Positions 1 to 10,502 of a stretch of DNA of 64,000 nucleotides are shown here, in pieces (position 1 is the first letter of the stretch; every line of letters starts with the position of its first letter). Under the pieces are notes generated by a model that was given only the letters and a program-made list of their open reading frames with translations, had not been told where the DNA came from and ran no database searches. The stretch is taken from NCBI GenBank assembly GCA_020284085.1, contig JACEVL010000151.1:1251305-1315304 (forward strand), given 5' to 3'. A program made the translations under genes and the position numbers. The DNA is from Aporrectodea caliginosa. Taxonomy: Eukaryota; Annelida; Clitellata; Crassiclitellata; Lumbricidae.

Positions 1-199
1 GACAACGTAGCTTTAATATTTTTGTATCAACAACAAATAGATGTGTAATGATATTTATTTGATACAAAATTCATGTATAATTTGAGTTTATTGACTTTCA
101 AAAACACAATGAAATTAATATTTTATTTCATTAAAATTTAAATTGCCATTCCGTGTATTTGGAAAATGTGAAATAAATAAAACTGGGAGGGACGAGGAG

Positions 200-263
200 G
201 GGTGAGGGGGCGTCAATTTCATAGTTTGTCCCCGGGCGCCAAATATCCTAGCTACGCCTCTGA
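200..263 (-). repeat. Possible end of a hAT-type element
   Basis: Read on the minus strand, the block begins CAGAGGCGTAGCTAGG at about 263. It resembles the termini of the hAT-type element at 14375-14792 (CAGTGGCGTAGCC). A GC-rich stretch follows at 180-240. The partner end and target duplication are not identified, and may lie before the window. Class assignment is inference from terminal similarity only. Confidence 0.35.
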
Positions 264-892
264 TCATAACCATAACCATCAATTTATTGCTCCAAACATT
301 GACAAAGTAACATTTCGTTGTACAAAGAACAAAGATCTGTTGGTCGCACAAAGGGAACCCAGAAGGGACCAGAGTCCCGCTGGTTAGGGCCACCTACATG
401 CGTATACTCTGTTGCTAGATGGTTAACAGAGGTTATCTAGTACAGTGCATTCATATAATAAGTATCTAGTACATGTACAATTATTAACGTAGCTACTAGT
501 ACAAAGTATTAAACCTTAACTAAGAAAAACACAAACAGAATGGGGGATTAGAACCCAACTAATCATTCTGATGAATTACCCATATACGCTGTGTCCACGA
601 TAAAGTAGAGCACTAGACTTTGTGAAATATCTTGGTCAATAAATTGTAGCATTATTGGTACTGAATTTGGTGCACATGAACTTGGGTCCATTCTATCTAT
701 ACCCGGCAAATTTTATTACAATTGATGCAACGGTTACGAGGATATACCCTTATGAAATTGGGCGGTCAATGTTTATGGTTGTTGTTTAGCGCTCAGAAAC
801 GTTGGCGTTGGCGTTTTTTAAAGCTAAATTTGGTTATGTTCGTTCAAAAAGATCAATCCAGCGTCCATTTCAAGTGACCAAGTACGTGTTTC
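264..892. other. Unassigned AT-rich sequence
   Basis: No coding signature, RNA gene or clear repeat was recognised here. Short open frames show no recognisable protein motif. Confidence 0.4.
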
Positions 893-968
893 CGAGGTTA
901 AAATAATTTACCAACCTAAACTTCTCTTAAGGAATTTACCAACCTAAACTACGGGATTACCGAGTTAC
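893..968 (+). repeat. Fragment shared with the giant foldback element
   Basis: About 70 bases (two copies of AATTTACCAACCTAAAC around CTTCTCTTAAGG, then CTACGGGATTACC) recur almost unchanged at 51125-51195, in the subterminal part of the giant foldback. No terminal minisatellite is visible next to this copy, so it is probably a truncated or rearranged relative. Confidence 0.7.
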
Positions 969-1314
969 TGCTAAGGTTTGTGGTGGTAATTTGAACCTAA
1001 ACACAGTGCTATTCATCGTGAAAAAATTAATATAGGCACTTTTGTAGCATTTTGGTAACTAGTTTTATGCGCTTCGCGTGTAGTGATTCGACTGACAGAC
1101 TGTAATATGCGGCACATGATGCGTGGCCAGGTCAAACCGTAATGGTCAGATTTACCTGGCATAGGTTGTCAGATAAAGCTGGCCAATGTTATTAGCAGGC
1201 TTGATGAAGCTTGTGTGCCTGGTAACAACGTAATATGTAATAAAAAACTCCTTTAGTGGCTTGCTAATTATCTTAGAACACGTGGACGTATACAGGCCTA
1301 TATACCCAAACTTT

Positions 1315-1735
1315 CTGTATGGTAGGGTTTCCGTTGTCCTATACGGCTCTGAGACATGGACAATGAGGCAAGAAGACATAAAACGACTGGAGGCCTTTGA
1401 GATGTGGATATGGCGCAGAATGGAGAAAATCAGCTGGGTGGAGAGAAGAACGAATGAGGAAATCTTACAGCTGGTGGAAGAAAGAAGATCACTGATAGGC
1501 ACTATACGGGGGCGGCAGAAGAAATGGATAGGACACATCTTAAGGAGCGACACCCTACTAAGAGACATCATCGAGGGAAGAATGGAGGGAAAAAGATGAG
1601 AGGTAGGCCAAGAACAATGCTACTGGACTGGATGTTGGCAGAGGAGGGATACAGCGGACTGAAAAGAGAAGCAGAGAACAGAGAAAAATGGCGTCGTTGG
1701 ACATATGAACCTGTCTGAGGGCAGAGAACGTGAAG
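1315..1735 (+). pseudogene. RTE-type LINE, 3' end of reverse-transcriptase ORF
   Basis: The translation contains Y-G-S-E-T-W-T-M-R, R-L-E-A-F-E-M-W-I-W-R-R-M-E-K-I-S-W, W-I-G-H-I-L-R, then after a frame change near 1595, [11 protein letters not shown] and W-R-R-W-T-Y-E-P ending in a stop at about 1718. This matches the C-terminal region after the RT domain in RTE/BovB-like non-LTR retrotransposons. A short GAA-rich tail follows to about 1747. The copy is 5'-truncated and frameshifted, so it is dead. The family is known; subfamily assignment is inference. Confidence 0.8.
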
Positions 1736-1747
1736 AAGAAGAAGAGG

Positions 1748-2272
1748 GTTTCCCATAAATATTTTTTGTCGAATATTTTTATGCAGGCCCTCTAAAAAGT
1801 TTCCTTGTGGTCCCATAATAACACCTGGACATTTTTTAGAAAATTTTAAAACTATTTAGGGGACCCTCAAATCACTCACATGTTCCTCATGTTGGCATAA
1901 TTTGCACCCGACGTGTCCAATTTATATATGCTTTTAGACACCAACCTTTGATCCCATAATAACATGTTTAACGCCATTGGAAAGCTCTTAAATAGTGGAA
2001 TCTACAAGTATCTGACTTTATTGCATACATAGGTATGGTTTTACGGTGAAATAATGAAAAAATTGTACAGAAACTCAAGATTTTTGGACTTTCGCAATAT
2101 CAGTTATTACCAATAATCGTTAGGAGGAATCAATATTACAAATCCTTTATAATGCAGCAAGCCATGGTTTAAGCTCCTCTATAGTCTATACCTTCATCTG
2201 CTTATTCTTAATCACTGCTTATACCTTCAGCTGCATATTGTTCAGTTCTAAATTGTACAATAATCTATATGT
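1748..2272. other. Noncoding sequence, possibly 3' part of a hAT-like element
   Basis: It starts GGGTTTCCC directly after the RTE tail and runs to the minus-strand transposase relic. By position it could be the untranslated end of that element. I could not find a matching inverted terminus downstream, so this is tentative. Confidence 0.3.
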
Positions 2273-2724
2273 CTACAAGATTGTCACGATTGCACATCGA
2301 AAAGTCATGCCTATGTTTCTCAACAACTTGCAGAAGAAACTGTTTCTGTTCTTCGTTCTTGTTGAATTGAAATTCTGTATAAGAGCAACCCCAAGTTCAG
2401 CATTGTCATTCACACAGGCCAAGTTATTACAAACCTGACATGGGATCTTATACAATTGGCTTTTGGGTCACTCTTCACATGGAATATCGAGGATACAAGC
2501 CACGATGAGTTGGCGGTAGTTCGGAAGAAGCTTCGCGAAATATATAATTCCCTTATCGTACGGGAAGAGAGGTGCAATCCTCGATCACCTTTCATTGTCG
2601 AGATAAGCTGTGCTTTATCTTCAGAAGAGAGATGGTGTGAGAACAGAGAGAGGGTTTCCAGCTCTTGGCTTAGGTACCAAGAATGACACAGCATCGTCTT
2701 TAGTGGTCTTCCGAGCATCAGCAT
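2273..2724 (-). pseudogene. hAT-like transposase relic, copy 1 (C-terminal part)
   Basis: Two minus frames carry pieces of one protein. 2410-2724 holds S-W-Y-L-S-Q-E-L...L-S-L-F-S followed by S-S-E-D-K-A-Q-L. 2273-2455 holds A-E-L-G-V-A-L-I-Q-N-F-N-S. The same blocks in the same order occur in copy 2 (S-A-E-M-K-S-A-M-V; E-R-G-V-A-L-I-Q-S-F-N at 11340-12741), and the first block occurs in copy 3 (H-L-W-Y-L...S-I-E-D-K near 21100-21165). The copy is frameshifted and lacks its N-terminal half. I do not know a published name for the family. Its link to hAT rests on the termini of copies 2 and 3. Confidence 0.6.
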
Positions 2725-3593
2725 CGTAAAATTGCAGCCTTTTAATTAGTTGACTCAGCAGTGCCTCGACACGAAAACCACGATAGGATGTAGTTGTTGA
2801 CTAAAAAATCTGTTAAATCGTGAATACCCTGTATTCAAGGACCGTCAATTGGATAACCGATTCGGTTCCATCAAAACGCAACTAAATCTTCATTGAGTAT
2901 ATTGCCTTCGCCATCCAACGCGCTCATGACGGTTGAATTTTGATAGGTCCGCTGTTGACATTTGAATGAACCACTGAAAGCCTTAACCTGGGCTCTCTCG
3001 GAATTGCTTGTAGTAACTTGCAACAGATATCTCACTTAATTTAAGTGTTTTACAAAACAAATCAGTTTTATGGTGTGGTATATTGTCTGTGTAATGGCAG
3101 CGTTTCAGAACGGCCAGCTTTGTCTGAAGTGTGGCCAGGTTTGACCAGAAAATAGCTATTTTCGTCAACAGCAGGGTGGTATCACTTTGTGCAGCAGTCG
3201 ACCAGGTTTGGAATGCAGTGGCCAGGTCTAACTGCATATTTAAAATGCCCATATATTTGTCTGTTTGACTCTACAGTTTCATAGTTCTTATGTGTTGTAA
3301 ATTCTGGAAAAATTACTCTGAAGCCTTAAGAGGCCAGGTTTATCCCCATTCACCCTAGGTATATAGGTTTGAAGGTAGGTGGTAGATATTTATGGATGTC
3401 GGTATATAGTCAGCATATAAATGTGTGGTAATTAAATCCAATCTTGGGATATTTTCTTACTTTGGTATTGAGAGGTCTACTCCTCTGAGTGTATAAATCC
3501 ATTGTTATTCTAATTTAATCTGGCCAGCTTTTAAGGTTGGTGGTTCTACTGATTATTCGACTGCTAAGACGGGTGCTTCAATGTTAAGCCTCC
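2725..3593. other. Unassigned, with scattered GGCCAGGT/GGCCAGCT motifs
   Basis: No gene recognised. The words TGGCCAGGT and GGCCAGCTTT recur at about 3110-3225, 3330 and 3520, and also at 1120-1185, hinting at an old dispersed repeat. The stretch around 3455-3520 (ACTCCTCTGAGTGTATAAATCC) has a looser echo at 4245-4345, on the other side of the RT fragment. Confidence 0.3.
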
Positions 3594-4160
3594 AGCCACT
3601 TGTGGCAAACCCCTTCCACTCTCTTGCGGTGTCCCTCAAGGCTCCGTCCTGGGTCCACTCCTCTTCATCCTGTATACCACACCATTAAGCCATCCCATGG
3701 AATCCTCCTCTGTTGACCACCATCTCTACGCAGACGACACCCAACTCTACATATCCTTTTCCCCAAGCTCTTTTCCACCTCTCAAGTCTCAACCTAATCT
3801 CTCAGTGGATGTCGTCCAACCTCCTCTGCCTCAACCATTCCAGAACCGAATTCATCATGCTAGGCCTTCACGGCCAAATCAAGAAAATCCCGGCATCCGG
3901 CCCATGCTCGATTTAAAGACCGCCTCCACCAATTCTACCTCCATTGTCCATTCAATGCTCAATTACTGCAATTTCCTATTCCTCAACCTTGAATCCACAC
4001 AACTGAAGCGTCTGCAACTTATCCGAAACTCACTAGTCAGAGCTGTCACCCGATCGCCTATGCGTCATCACATCTCGATCTAAACGACACCCACCTGAAC
4101 ATCTACTCTGCCCATCTGCCCCTCTGGAAACAGGACTAGGACCTCCTTCGGACTATCCTG
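3594..4160 (+). pseudogene. CR1/L2-like LINE reverse-transcriptase fragment
   Basis: Frames concatenated by eye give C-G-V-P-Q-G-S-V-L-G-P-L-L-F-I-L-Y, then H-L-Y-A-D-D-T-Q-L-Y-I-S-F and W-M-S-S-N-L-L-C-L-N. These are the RT palm motifs: the PQGSVLGP block and the catalytic Y-A-D-D. A frameshift near 3785, internal loss and a premature stop show decay. The arrangement fits CR1/L2-clade LINEs. No 3' tail is visible. Confidence 0.8.
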
Positions 4161-4453
4161 ACTCGACGCAGCGCTCCTGAACAACCTGGTGCCCGGCGCT
4201 TGGTTTTCCAATGGCGCTTTAGAAGTTTGCGATTACTATTACGACTGTATGTGTATAAATCCATGGCTGATCTAATTCATCTGGTGACCTTTTCTTGCTG
4301 TGGTGTTGGTACTCCTCTGTATGTGTATTATAAACATATATCATATTAGATGCAAACATAAATGCATGGCTTATGCATATGTACTGCATGCACCAAAGCT
4401 CTAAGAAAATTTCAGGAATTGTTTTTTGGGTTGAACCATCTATAATAGATATC

Positions 4454-4529
4454 CAGTGATGGGCACTAACTAATTTTTTTAGTTAAACTAAAAGTTTGCA
4501 ACTTTTTAGTTAACTTTTGCCCATCAGAG
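4454..4529. mobile_element. Short palindromic hAT-type MITE with 8-bp TSD
   Basis: The ends are CAGTGATGGGCAC on the left and, read inward from the right, CTCTGATGGGCAA. TAGATATC flanks both sides (4446-4453 and 4530-4537). An 8-bp duplication and a CAG-like start fit hAT. The 76-bp body is nearly all inverted repeat. Confidence 0.75.
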
Positions 4530-4537
4530 TAGATATC

Positions 4538-5135
4538 TCCTTACAGCAACAGCAGCAGCTGCAACAACACAAGCTGCCAACTGCTGCAACCTAATGACAC
4601 GAAGTCCCTCAGGTGCCATTGAGTTACAGAGACAGCAGATGACAGAATAGGGATGTGGCTTTAATCTGTCACTTTCAGAAAACATTGGAACACTTAAACA
4701 AATGAAACTACGTAAAAATAATACATAAAAACAGACAAGCAAGGAATAAGAAAAAACAAAAAATCAATTGAAAATACATGAATAAATAATGAAAAAAATA
4801 ACTGTCAGTTAAGCTAATTCATTACAAATGAAATAACTACAAAGTTCATCACTATGTTCTGTGGTATAGAAAACAAATGCCAACATTAACCAACTTCAAT
4901 TTGGAAAGTAAATAAAAACTGATCAAATCTGTTTATGCCCAGAAAGAAATCAGAGAAACTTAGTAAAAATCGGTTGCTCTTAATTAGTTTGACCTACTAA
5001 TGAGACAACGTCGTAAAAGGAGAATGGAAATTGAAACTTGCCTTACCCTGAGAGATCTTCGACGCTCTGATCTACGCACTAAGTAACAATGATTGATGAA
5101 TGTTTACTGATTATATTTAATTTTAGGTTACCTGA
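4538..5135. other. Unassigned AT-rich sequence
   Basis: A CAG/GCA-rich patch at 4544-4590 and otherwise featureless AT-rich DNA. No gene or repeat boundary seen. Confidence 0.4.
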
Positions 5136-5245
5136 TTAACCTTCGGAGGACGAAGTGGGGTAGATTTCTACCCCAGCGGTGTTCGGATGTTGATTGCGGA
5201 GTAACTGTAGGTAGTCATAACTTGACGTTCCACATGTTTACAAGT

Positions 5246-6128
5246 GGTACCCCGTCAGAACGGCCCAGGACAAATCGGCCCCGACAAAACGGCCCCGACA
5301 AATGGGCCCCGACAAAACGGCCCCGACAAAACGGCCCCGTCAAAATGGCCTCGACAAAACAGCCCCGTCAAATCGGCCCCCGACAAATCGGCCCCAGTCA
5401 TATCGGCCCCCGTCATATCGGCCCCAGTCAAATCGGCCCCCGTCAAATCGGCCCCGTCAAATCGGCCCCAGTCATATCGGCCCCATGGTCACATCGGCCC
5501 ATCACAAAATATCCCATGTTCCAAGTACCTTTAAGTTGAATTGATGAAAAGAATTCTTTGCGTAAATAGAACTCGGATTGGTAAACCCGTAGTTTACGTT
5601 GCCAATTTATTTTATGTGGTCAGTTTAAAATGGAAGTTGGATTGCTGAAAATAATGTTGGCGTTAAAATGGAAGTTGGATTTATGAAAATAATTCGTTGC
5701 GTAAATAGAAGTTGGAACTATTGTAGTTGTCGTTGAAAGCATTTAAATAATTAAATACGCTAACCAGTTAGCATTAGACGATGGTCCCCGCAGTCCATTG
5801 TCCAGCTGAACAGTCGCTTGAGGCCTCATTTCAACATAGTTTGTTAGCGTAAACTTAAAAGGACTTGCAACATTGGATATTTTGTATGGGGCCGATATGA
5901 CTGGGGCCGATATGACTGGGGCCGATATGACGGGGGCCGATATGACTGGGGCCGATATGACGGGGGCCGATATGACTGGGGCCGATTTGTCGGGGGCCGA
6001 TTTGTCGAGGCCCATTTGTCGGGGCCATTTTGACGGGGGCCGTTTTGTCGGGGCCGTTTTGTCGGGGCCCATTTGTCGGGGCCGTTTTGTCGGGGCCGAT
6101 TTGTCCTGGGCCGTTCTGACGGGTCACC
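5246..6128. mobile_element. Small foldback element with minisatellite termini, 9-bp TSD
   Basis: TTTACAAGT is duplicated exactly on both sides (5237-5245 and 6129-6137). The ends are GGTACCCCGTCAGAACGG and, inverted, GGTGACCCGTCAGAACGG. Inside each end lies a ~14-bp tandem repeat (CGGCCCCGACAAA variants drifting to CGGCCCCAGTCATAT), at 5265-5500 and inverted at 5890-6115. The core (5520-5880) carries GGTAAACCCGTAGTTTACGTTG and ATGGAAGTTGGAT motifs, also found in the subterminal part of the giant element at 36974-51476. Foldback elements with repeated-unit arms are known (Drosophila FB, sea-urchin TU). No coding capacity. Confidence 0.85.
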
Positions 6129-6384
6129 TTTACAAGTTAAGACCCCCGACATATTCTCACCAAAACCATCATCATGTCATGTTGTCTGGGAAAGTTATTT
6201 CAGTCCAAAGTGTCATTGGGTAGAAATCTACCCCACTTCGGCCTCGACGTCACAACTTTTTCGTTCATAATGAATATGTATTTATAGCAGATATTACTCA
6301 AAATTATGCTGCAATTAGAAATGAAGTGCTGATTCTAACGCGGAATTGAGTTTTAATACTTGCCTAATTGTGGAGAGGTCACTT

Positions 6385-7545
6385 TCCAAGATGGCGGCCA
6401 ATATGGCCGCCAAAACGCAAAAATATGTATATCTCAGCTTATTGGTAGGCTAAAATAACAAATAAAGTGTCGAATATAATATTTTCAGGGTCAACGAATC
6501 GAAATATCGCAGTGGCAATAGTGTGGGAATAGTACTATCCAAGCCAATATGGCCACCAAACCACAAAAAACTGTTTATCTCAGCTTATTTTTAGGCTAAA
6601 ATAAGAGACAGATAAAATGTCGAATGTAATATATTCAGGGTCAACGAATCGAACGATCGCAGTGACAATAGTGTGGAAATGTTAATTTCCAAGATGGCGG
6701 CCAATATGGCCGTCAACCCTAACCTATGGGGTCAGATATAGCCATTTTTGTGTTTGGTGGCCATATTGGCCGCCATCTTGGAAAGCAATATTCCCACGCT
6801 ATTGTGACTGCGATAGTTCGATTCATTGACCCTGAAAATATTCAATTCGACGCCTCATTTGTCATTGTATCTTATTTATGAGCTGAGATATACATATTTC
6901 TGGTTTGACAGCAATATTGGCCGCCATCTTGAAAATTTTAATTTTAACACTAATGCTGCTACGAAAAGGCGATTCTTTGAACCCGAAAATATTAATTTCC
7001 ACGCTTTATTTTTTTATTGTAGCCTGCCATTAATCTGAGATATACATATTTCTGTGTTTTGGCGGCCATATTGGCCGCCATTTTGGATAGTAACATTCCC
7101 GCACTATTATCACTACGAAAAATCGATTTTTTGACACTGAAAATATGAAATTCAACACTTCATTTGTCATTGCACCTTATCTATGAGCTGAGTTATACAT
7201 ATTTTTGTTTTGTTGGCCATATTGGCCGCCATCTTGAAAAGTAAAATTTTCACATTATTGCCACTGCGATAGTTCGATTCCTTGACCCTGAAAATATAAA
7301 ATTCGGTACTTCATCTGTCATTGTAGCTTACCAATGAGCTCAGATATACATACATGTAGTTCTCATTTAGCGGCCATATTGGCCGCCATCTTGAATAGTA
7401 CTATTCCTACACTATTGCCAGTGCGATAGTTCGATTCCTTGACCTTGAGAGTATTACAATGAACACTTTATTTGTCATTGTAGCTTATGTATGAGCTTAG
7501 ATATACACATTTTTTTGTTTCGGCGGCCATATTGGCCGCCATCTT
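6385..7545. repeat. ~153-bp units around GGCGGCCAATATGGCCGCC, inverted mid-way
   Basis: The palindromic core TGGCGGCCAATATGGCC recurs about every 150 bp: near 6393, 6546 and 6690 in one orientation, then near 6757, 6914, 7063, 7214, 7373 and 7524 in the other. Conserved companions are AGTGGCAATAGTGTGG, GGGTCAACGAATCGAA and TATATCTCAGCTTAT. Orientation flips near 6720-6740, so the array can itself fold back. No coding. Confidence 0.85.
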
Positions 7546-7874
7546 GGATAGTACTATTCCCACACTATTCCCAATGCAATAGTTCGATTCCTTGACCTTG
7601 GAAGTATTATAATCGACACCTCATTTGTCATTGTATCTTACCTGTGAGCTGAGATATTACAAATTTCTTTGGGGTAGAAAACTACCCCACTTCGGCCTCC
7701 GTTTCACGAGACGGAGCTTCGGCCTACGAAGGTTAATGACAATGCTGAGCGTGCTTGACTCAAGTTGATAAATATACATAGACCAACTTGTCTTTCTGAG
7801 AAAAGGCTTACCTAATTGCAAGGAGTTTCCTCGTCAACCACGCCACCCACGAACACCTCATACATGCTCTTGGC

Positions 7875-7882
7875 TTTAAAAG
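7875..7882 (+). promoter_or_regulatory. TATA-like box, inhibitor gene A
   Basis: TTTAAAAG lies about 100 bp before the proposed leader-exon donor. It aligns with TAAATAAG at 33847 (gene C) and TATATAAG at 56968 (gene D). In each case a CGTCG/CATCGG...GAGAC/CAGAC stretch follows. The start site would be about 30 bp downstream. This is inference from alignment of three paralogous regions. Confidence 0.5.
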
Positions 7883-7904
7883 CGCACGTCGCTGAGACAA
7901 TGTC

Positions 7905-7985
7905 GTATTCGGAGAGATCATTTGTACTTGGTTAGTTCTGACCAGGTTCTTCTGCCAGTTCATCAGTTTGACGTGATTATAAAAG
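7905..7985 (+). other. Putative noncoding leader exon, inhibitor gene A
   Basis: It contains GACCAGGTTCTTCTGCCAG and GTTCATCAG, and ends ATAAAAG at a GTATAG donor, followed by TTGGCTACTTTGT. The same order (GTTC...TTC, GTTCATC, AAAAG or AAAGG, a GT donor, CGGCTAC) is seen before genes C and D. It would splice to the acceptor at 15199, just before the coding ATG. The start coordinate is estimated from the TATA position. Confidence 0.5.
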
Positions 7986-8038
7986 GTATAGTTGGCTACT
8001 TTGTTTGCATGTGTGTAAGTGCGTATTCAAATATGCAT

Positions 8039-8116
8039 GCAGGTATGTATGTATGTATGTAGGTTATGTATGTATGTATGTATGTATGTATGTATGTATG
8101 TATGTATGTATGTATG

Positions 8117-8147
<31 letters not shown>

Positions 8148-8298
8148 TATATGTATGTATGTATGCATGTATGTATGTATGTATGTATGACATTGTATAT
8201 GTATGTAATATATGTATGTATATATATGTGAATGAATGAATGAATGAATGCATACTTGTATGTTTGTATGTATGCATGTATGTATGTATGTATGTTTG

Positions 8299-8332
<34 letters not shown>

Positions 8333-8440
8333 TGTATGTATGTATGTATGTATGTATGCATATATGTATATATGTATGCATGTATGCATGTATGTATGTA
8401 TGTATGTATGTATGCATGTATGTATATATAATATATGAAT
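8039..8440. repeat. (TATG)n microsatellite
   Basis: A tetranucleotide array with interruptions and a (GAAT)n patch near 8228-8250. Open frames across it on both strands are repeat artefacts. Confidence 0.97.
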
Positions 8441-8446
8441 GAATGA

Positions 8447-9318
8447 ATGTAATGTAATGTAATGTTACAAGACATTTATATAGCGCCACTTAAGAGCGTT
8501 ACAGAAGCGCTCAACACGTGGCCATCAAACAGCTGAAAAAGTGCGTCTTTAAGAGTCGAGAGAAACCATGTAACCACATGCAGCATTAGTGGCACGCACA
8601 GATGGCGGAAGAGTATTCCAGATCCGTGGCGCCGCAATCGAGAAGTCCCGACGAGCACAGGTGGTGGTTCGAAATGAAGGTATCATCAAGTCATTTCGCG
8701 AGGCAGACCGGAGAGCCTGCCGACCAGTGTGAGTGCCAACTGGAAGGCACAGTTCAGCAATGTAGTCCGGAGCAGTGCCAGTCGTTGCCTTCCCAAACCA
8801 GCGTAGCGATCTTGAATTTAACACGATCAGCAACTGGAAGCAGTGTAGCTCACGCCGCATGTAGTCGGATATGTGTGAATATTTTCGGCAGGTCAGCCAG
8901 AAGTCTGGCTGCTGCATTGTGAACGAGCTGAAGTTGACGAATACGGAACTCAGGGAGGCCCAGGAGGACTCCATTACAGTAGTCATGACGTGTGAGGACA
9001 AAAGAGTGTATTAGTACGCGGCCGCGGCGTTCAGCGAGAGCGTTCTCCGTATAACTCGGATCTGTCTGAGCTCGTAGTAACTTGTCCTTGAGATATGTGT
9101 CACATGATCAGCCATCGTAAGCCCACCATCAAGAAGCACCCCAAGATCCCTCACCACATCACAGGACTGTCCACCAAGGGATGCTGATGCAAGGGCATCA
9201 ATCCTACAACATGAACGTCTTGTACCGAACCATATAAACTGTGATTTAGTCGGGTTGAGTCTCCGACGATTGGCAGACATCCAGTCATGCACCATCGCAA
9301 GTGCACAATGCATTTGTT
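8447..9318 (-). mobile_element. CR1/L2-like LINE 3' fragment
   Basis: Minus-strand translation gives the RT thumb and C-terminus: D-W-M-S-A-N-R-R-R-L-N-P-T-K-S-Q-F-I-W-F-G-T, V-R-D-L-G-V-L-L-D, S-Y-Y-E-L-R-Q-I-R-V-I-R-R, then R-S-A-S-R-N-D and W-N-T-L-P-P-S-V-R in shifted frames. The 3' end (lower coordinates) has the family tail that reads AAGTGGCGC near the TATAAATG end, followed by (TTACA)n. Frameshifts show it is inactive. The motif GAATGCATACTTGTAT occurs on both sides (8243 and 9323), suggesting insertion into a microsatellite locus. Confidence 0.85.
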
Positions 9319-9329
9319 GAAGAATGCAT

Positions 9330-9440
9330 ACTTGTATTTTTGTATGTTTGTATGTATGTATATGTATATATATATATATGTATGTATGTATTTAAGTATG
9401 TATATATATGTATGTATGTATGTAGGCCTATGTACGTATG
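9330..9440. repeat. (TATG)/(TA) microsatellite
   Basis: Interrupted TATG and TA repeats directly after the truncated 5' end of the LINE fragment. Confidence 0.9.
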
Positions 9441-9890
9441 TATTATTTTGCATAGCACCGGTGTCTCGTGCACAGAGTATAATTTGACGGAGCATCAAAA
9501 GCAAGCCGTAATCAGAAGATCAGTCCGCTAAGAAGATAGGCAGCCTATGGTGGACAAGCAATTTGAACAATATATAAAGGTCTCAAGTTGAGAACGAAAT
9601 GACATAAGCGACTGAGCAGAAGGAACAGACAGAAAGGTGGAGTTAGAAACTACAGGTCCAGCATCCGAAAAAGCTCATTCACCAAGAACAGTTCTTGTTT
9701 TAGGCATGACCAGAGAAATATAATCTAGCACCTCGTTGAATAGGGCCTAATGATAAGCCTGGGGTATAAGAACTGATTATGTCTTCATTTGCATGTTTGA
9801 AATAATACAGTTTCCCCTTGTGACTGTACAATTCGGTTACCCAATTTTATGGGCAATTCAATGTTCCCAGATGCCGGATACGTGAATGTA
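9441..9890. other. Unassigned intron-0 sequence
   Basis: No feature recognised between the LINE-flanking microsatellite and the TATG tract that borders the hAT-like element. Confidence 0.4.
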
Positions 9891-10502
9891 TCTATATATG
9901 TATGCATGTATGTATGTATGTATGTATGTATGTATGTATGTATGTATGTATGTATGTATGTATGTATTAGTGGGTGCCACTCAACGTAATGTAAAAAAAA
10001 TAATGCGGCATATTCCAGGTCCCACCCCCTCATTGTGTTCTCTTTATGATGCATAGTAACTGTGCTAAGTTTCATTGAGATATATTAATATTTACTGGTA
10101 GCTCAATGTGCTCATATTTTTAATATTTCGGCATGCACGTTTGTTGCGATAAAATGTACATGTATTTTTTATTCAAATTTTTCTCCACCAGAGTAAATGA
10201 ATTCCTGAGTAACTCAGCATTGTTGTAATGTCAATGTTCACCAGTGAAGGTGTTCTTGTTCACATTCTTCATTACTGAGCTGCAGAATGAGTTTGTTATT
10301 ATTTTGGAATAAATATAATCAATCATAGTACCCGGTACTGTTATAATGCGTGTCTGTGCCAGTAGTGCTGTATAGTTTTCACTTACCATGTGCATCACTC
10401 TAGTCTTCACTGAGAACCACAGGTGACTGATTATAATGTAACTTTGATTATTCATTTGCTGGTTAGTTCATTAGTGAGAGATAATAGGGGTTTTGGCTTT
10501 GA

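Larger units (their letters stand above)
5140..7732. mobile_element. piggyBac-like non-autonomous TIR element (TTAA flanks)
   Basis: TTAA flanks both sides (5136-5139 and 7733-7736). The left end reads CCTTCGGAGGACGAAG and the inverted right end CCTTCGTAGGCCGAAG. Each end continues into a self-palindromic GGGGTAGATTTCTACCCC motif, with a third copy near 6216-6240. TTAA targeting and CC-starting termini are known piggyBac traits; the assignment is inference because no transposase is present. The interior holds a nested foldback and an array of ~153-bp units in opposing orientations. Confidence 0.6.

Noticed and set aside
5222..6223. Proline-rich and G-A-D-M-T-like pentapeptide-style ORFs
   Set aside because: Translations of the 14-bp foldback minisatellite. 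The pentapeptide-repeat look comes from repeat length, not from a protein.
7996..8475. Tyr-Ile-His and Cys-Met-Tyr-Val ORFs at the TATG tracts (also 9287-9531, 13117-13518, 57412-57708)
   Set aside because: Pure microsatellite translations on both strands.
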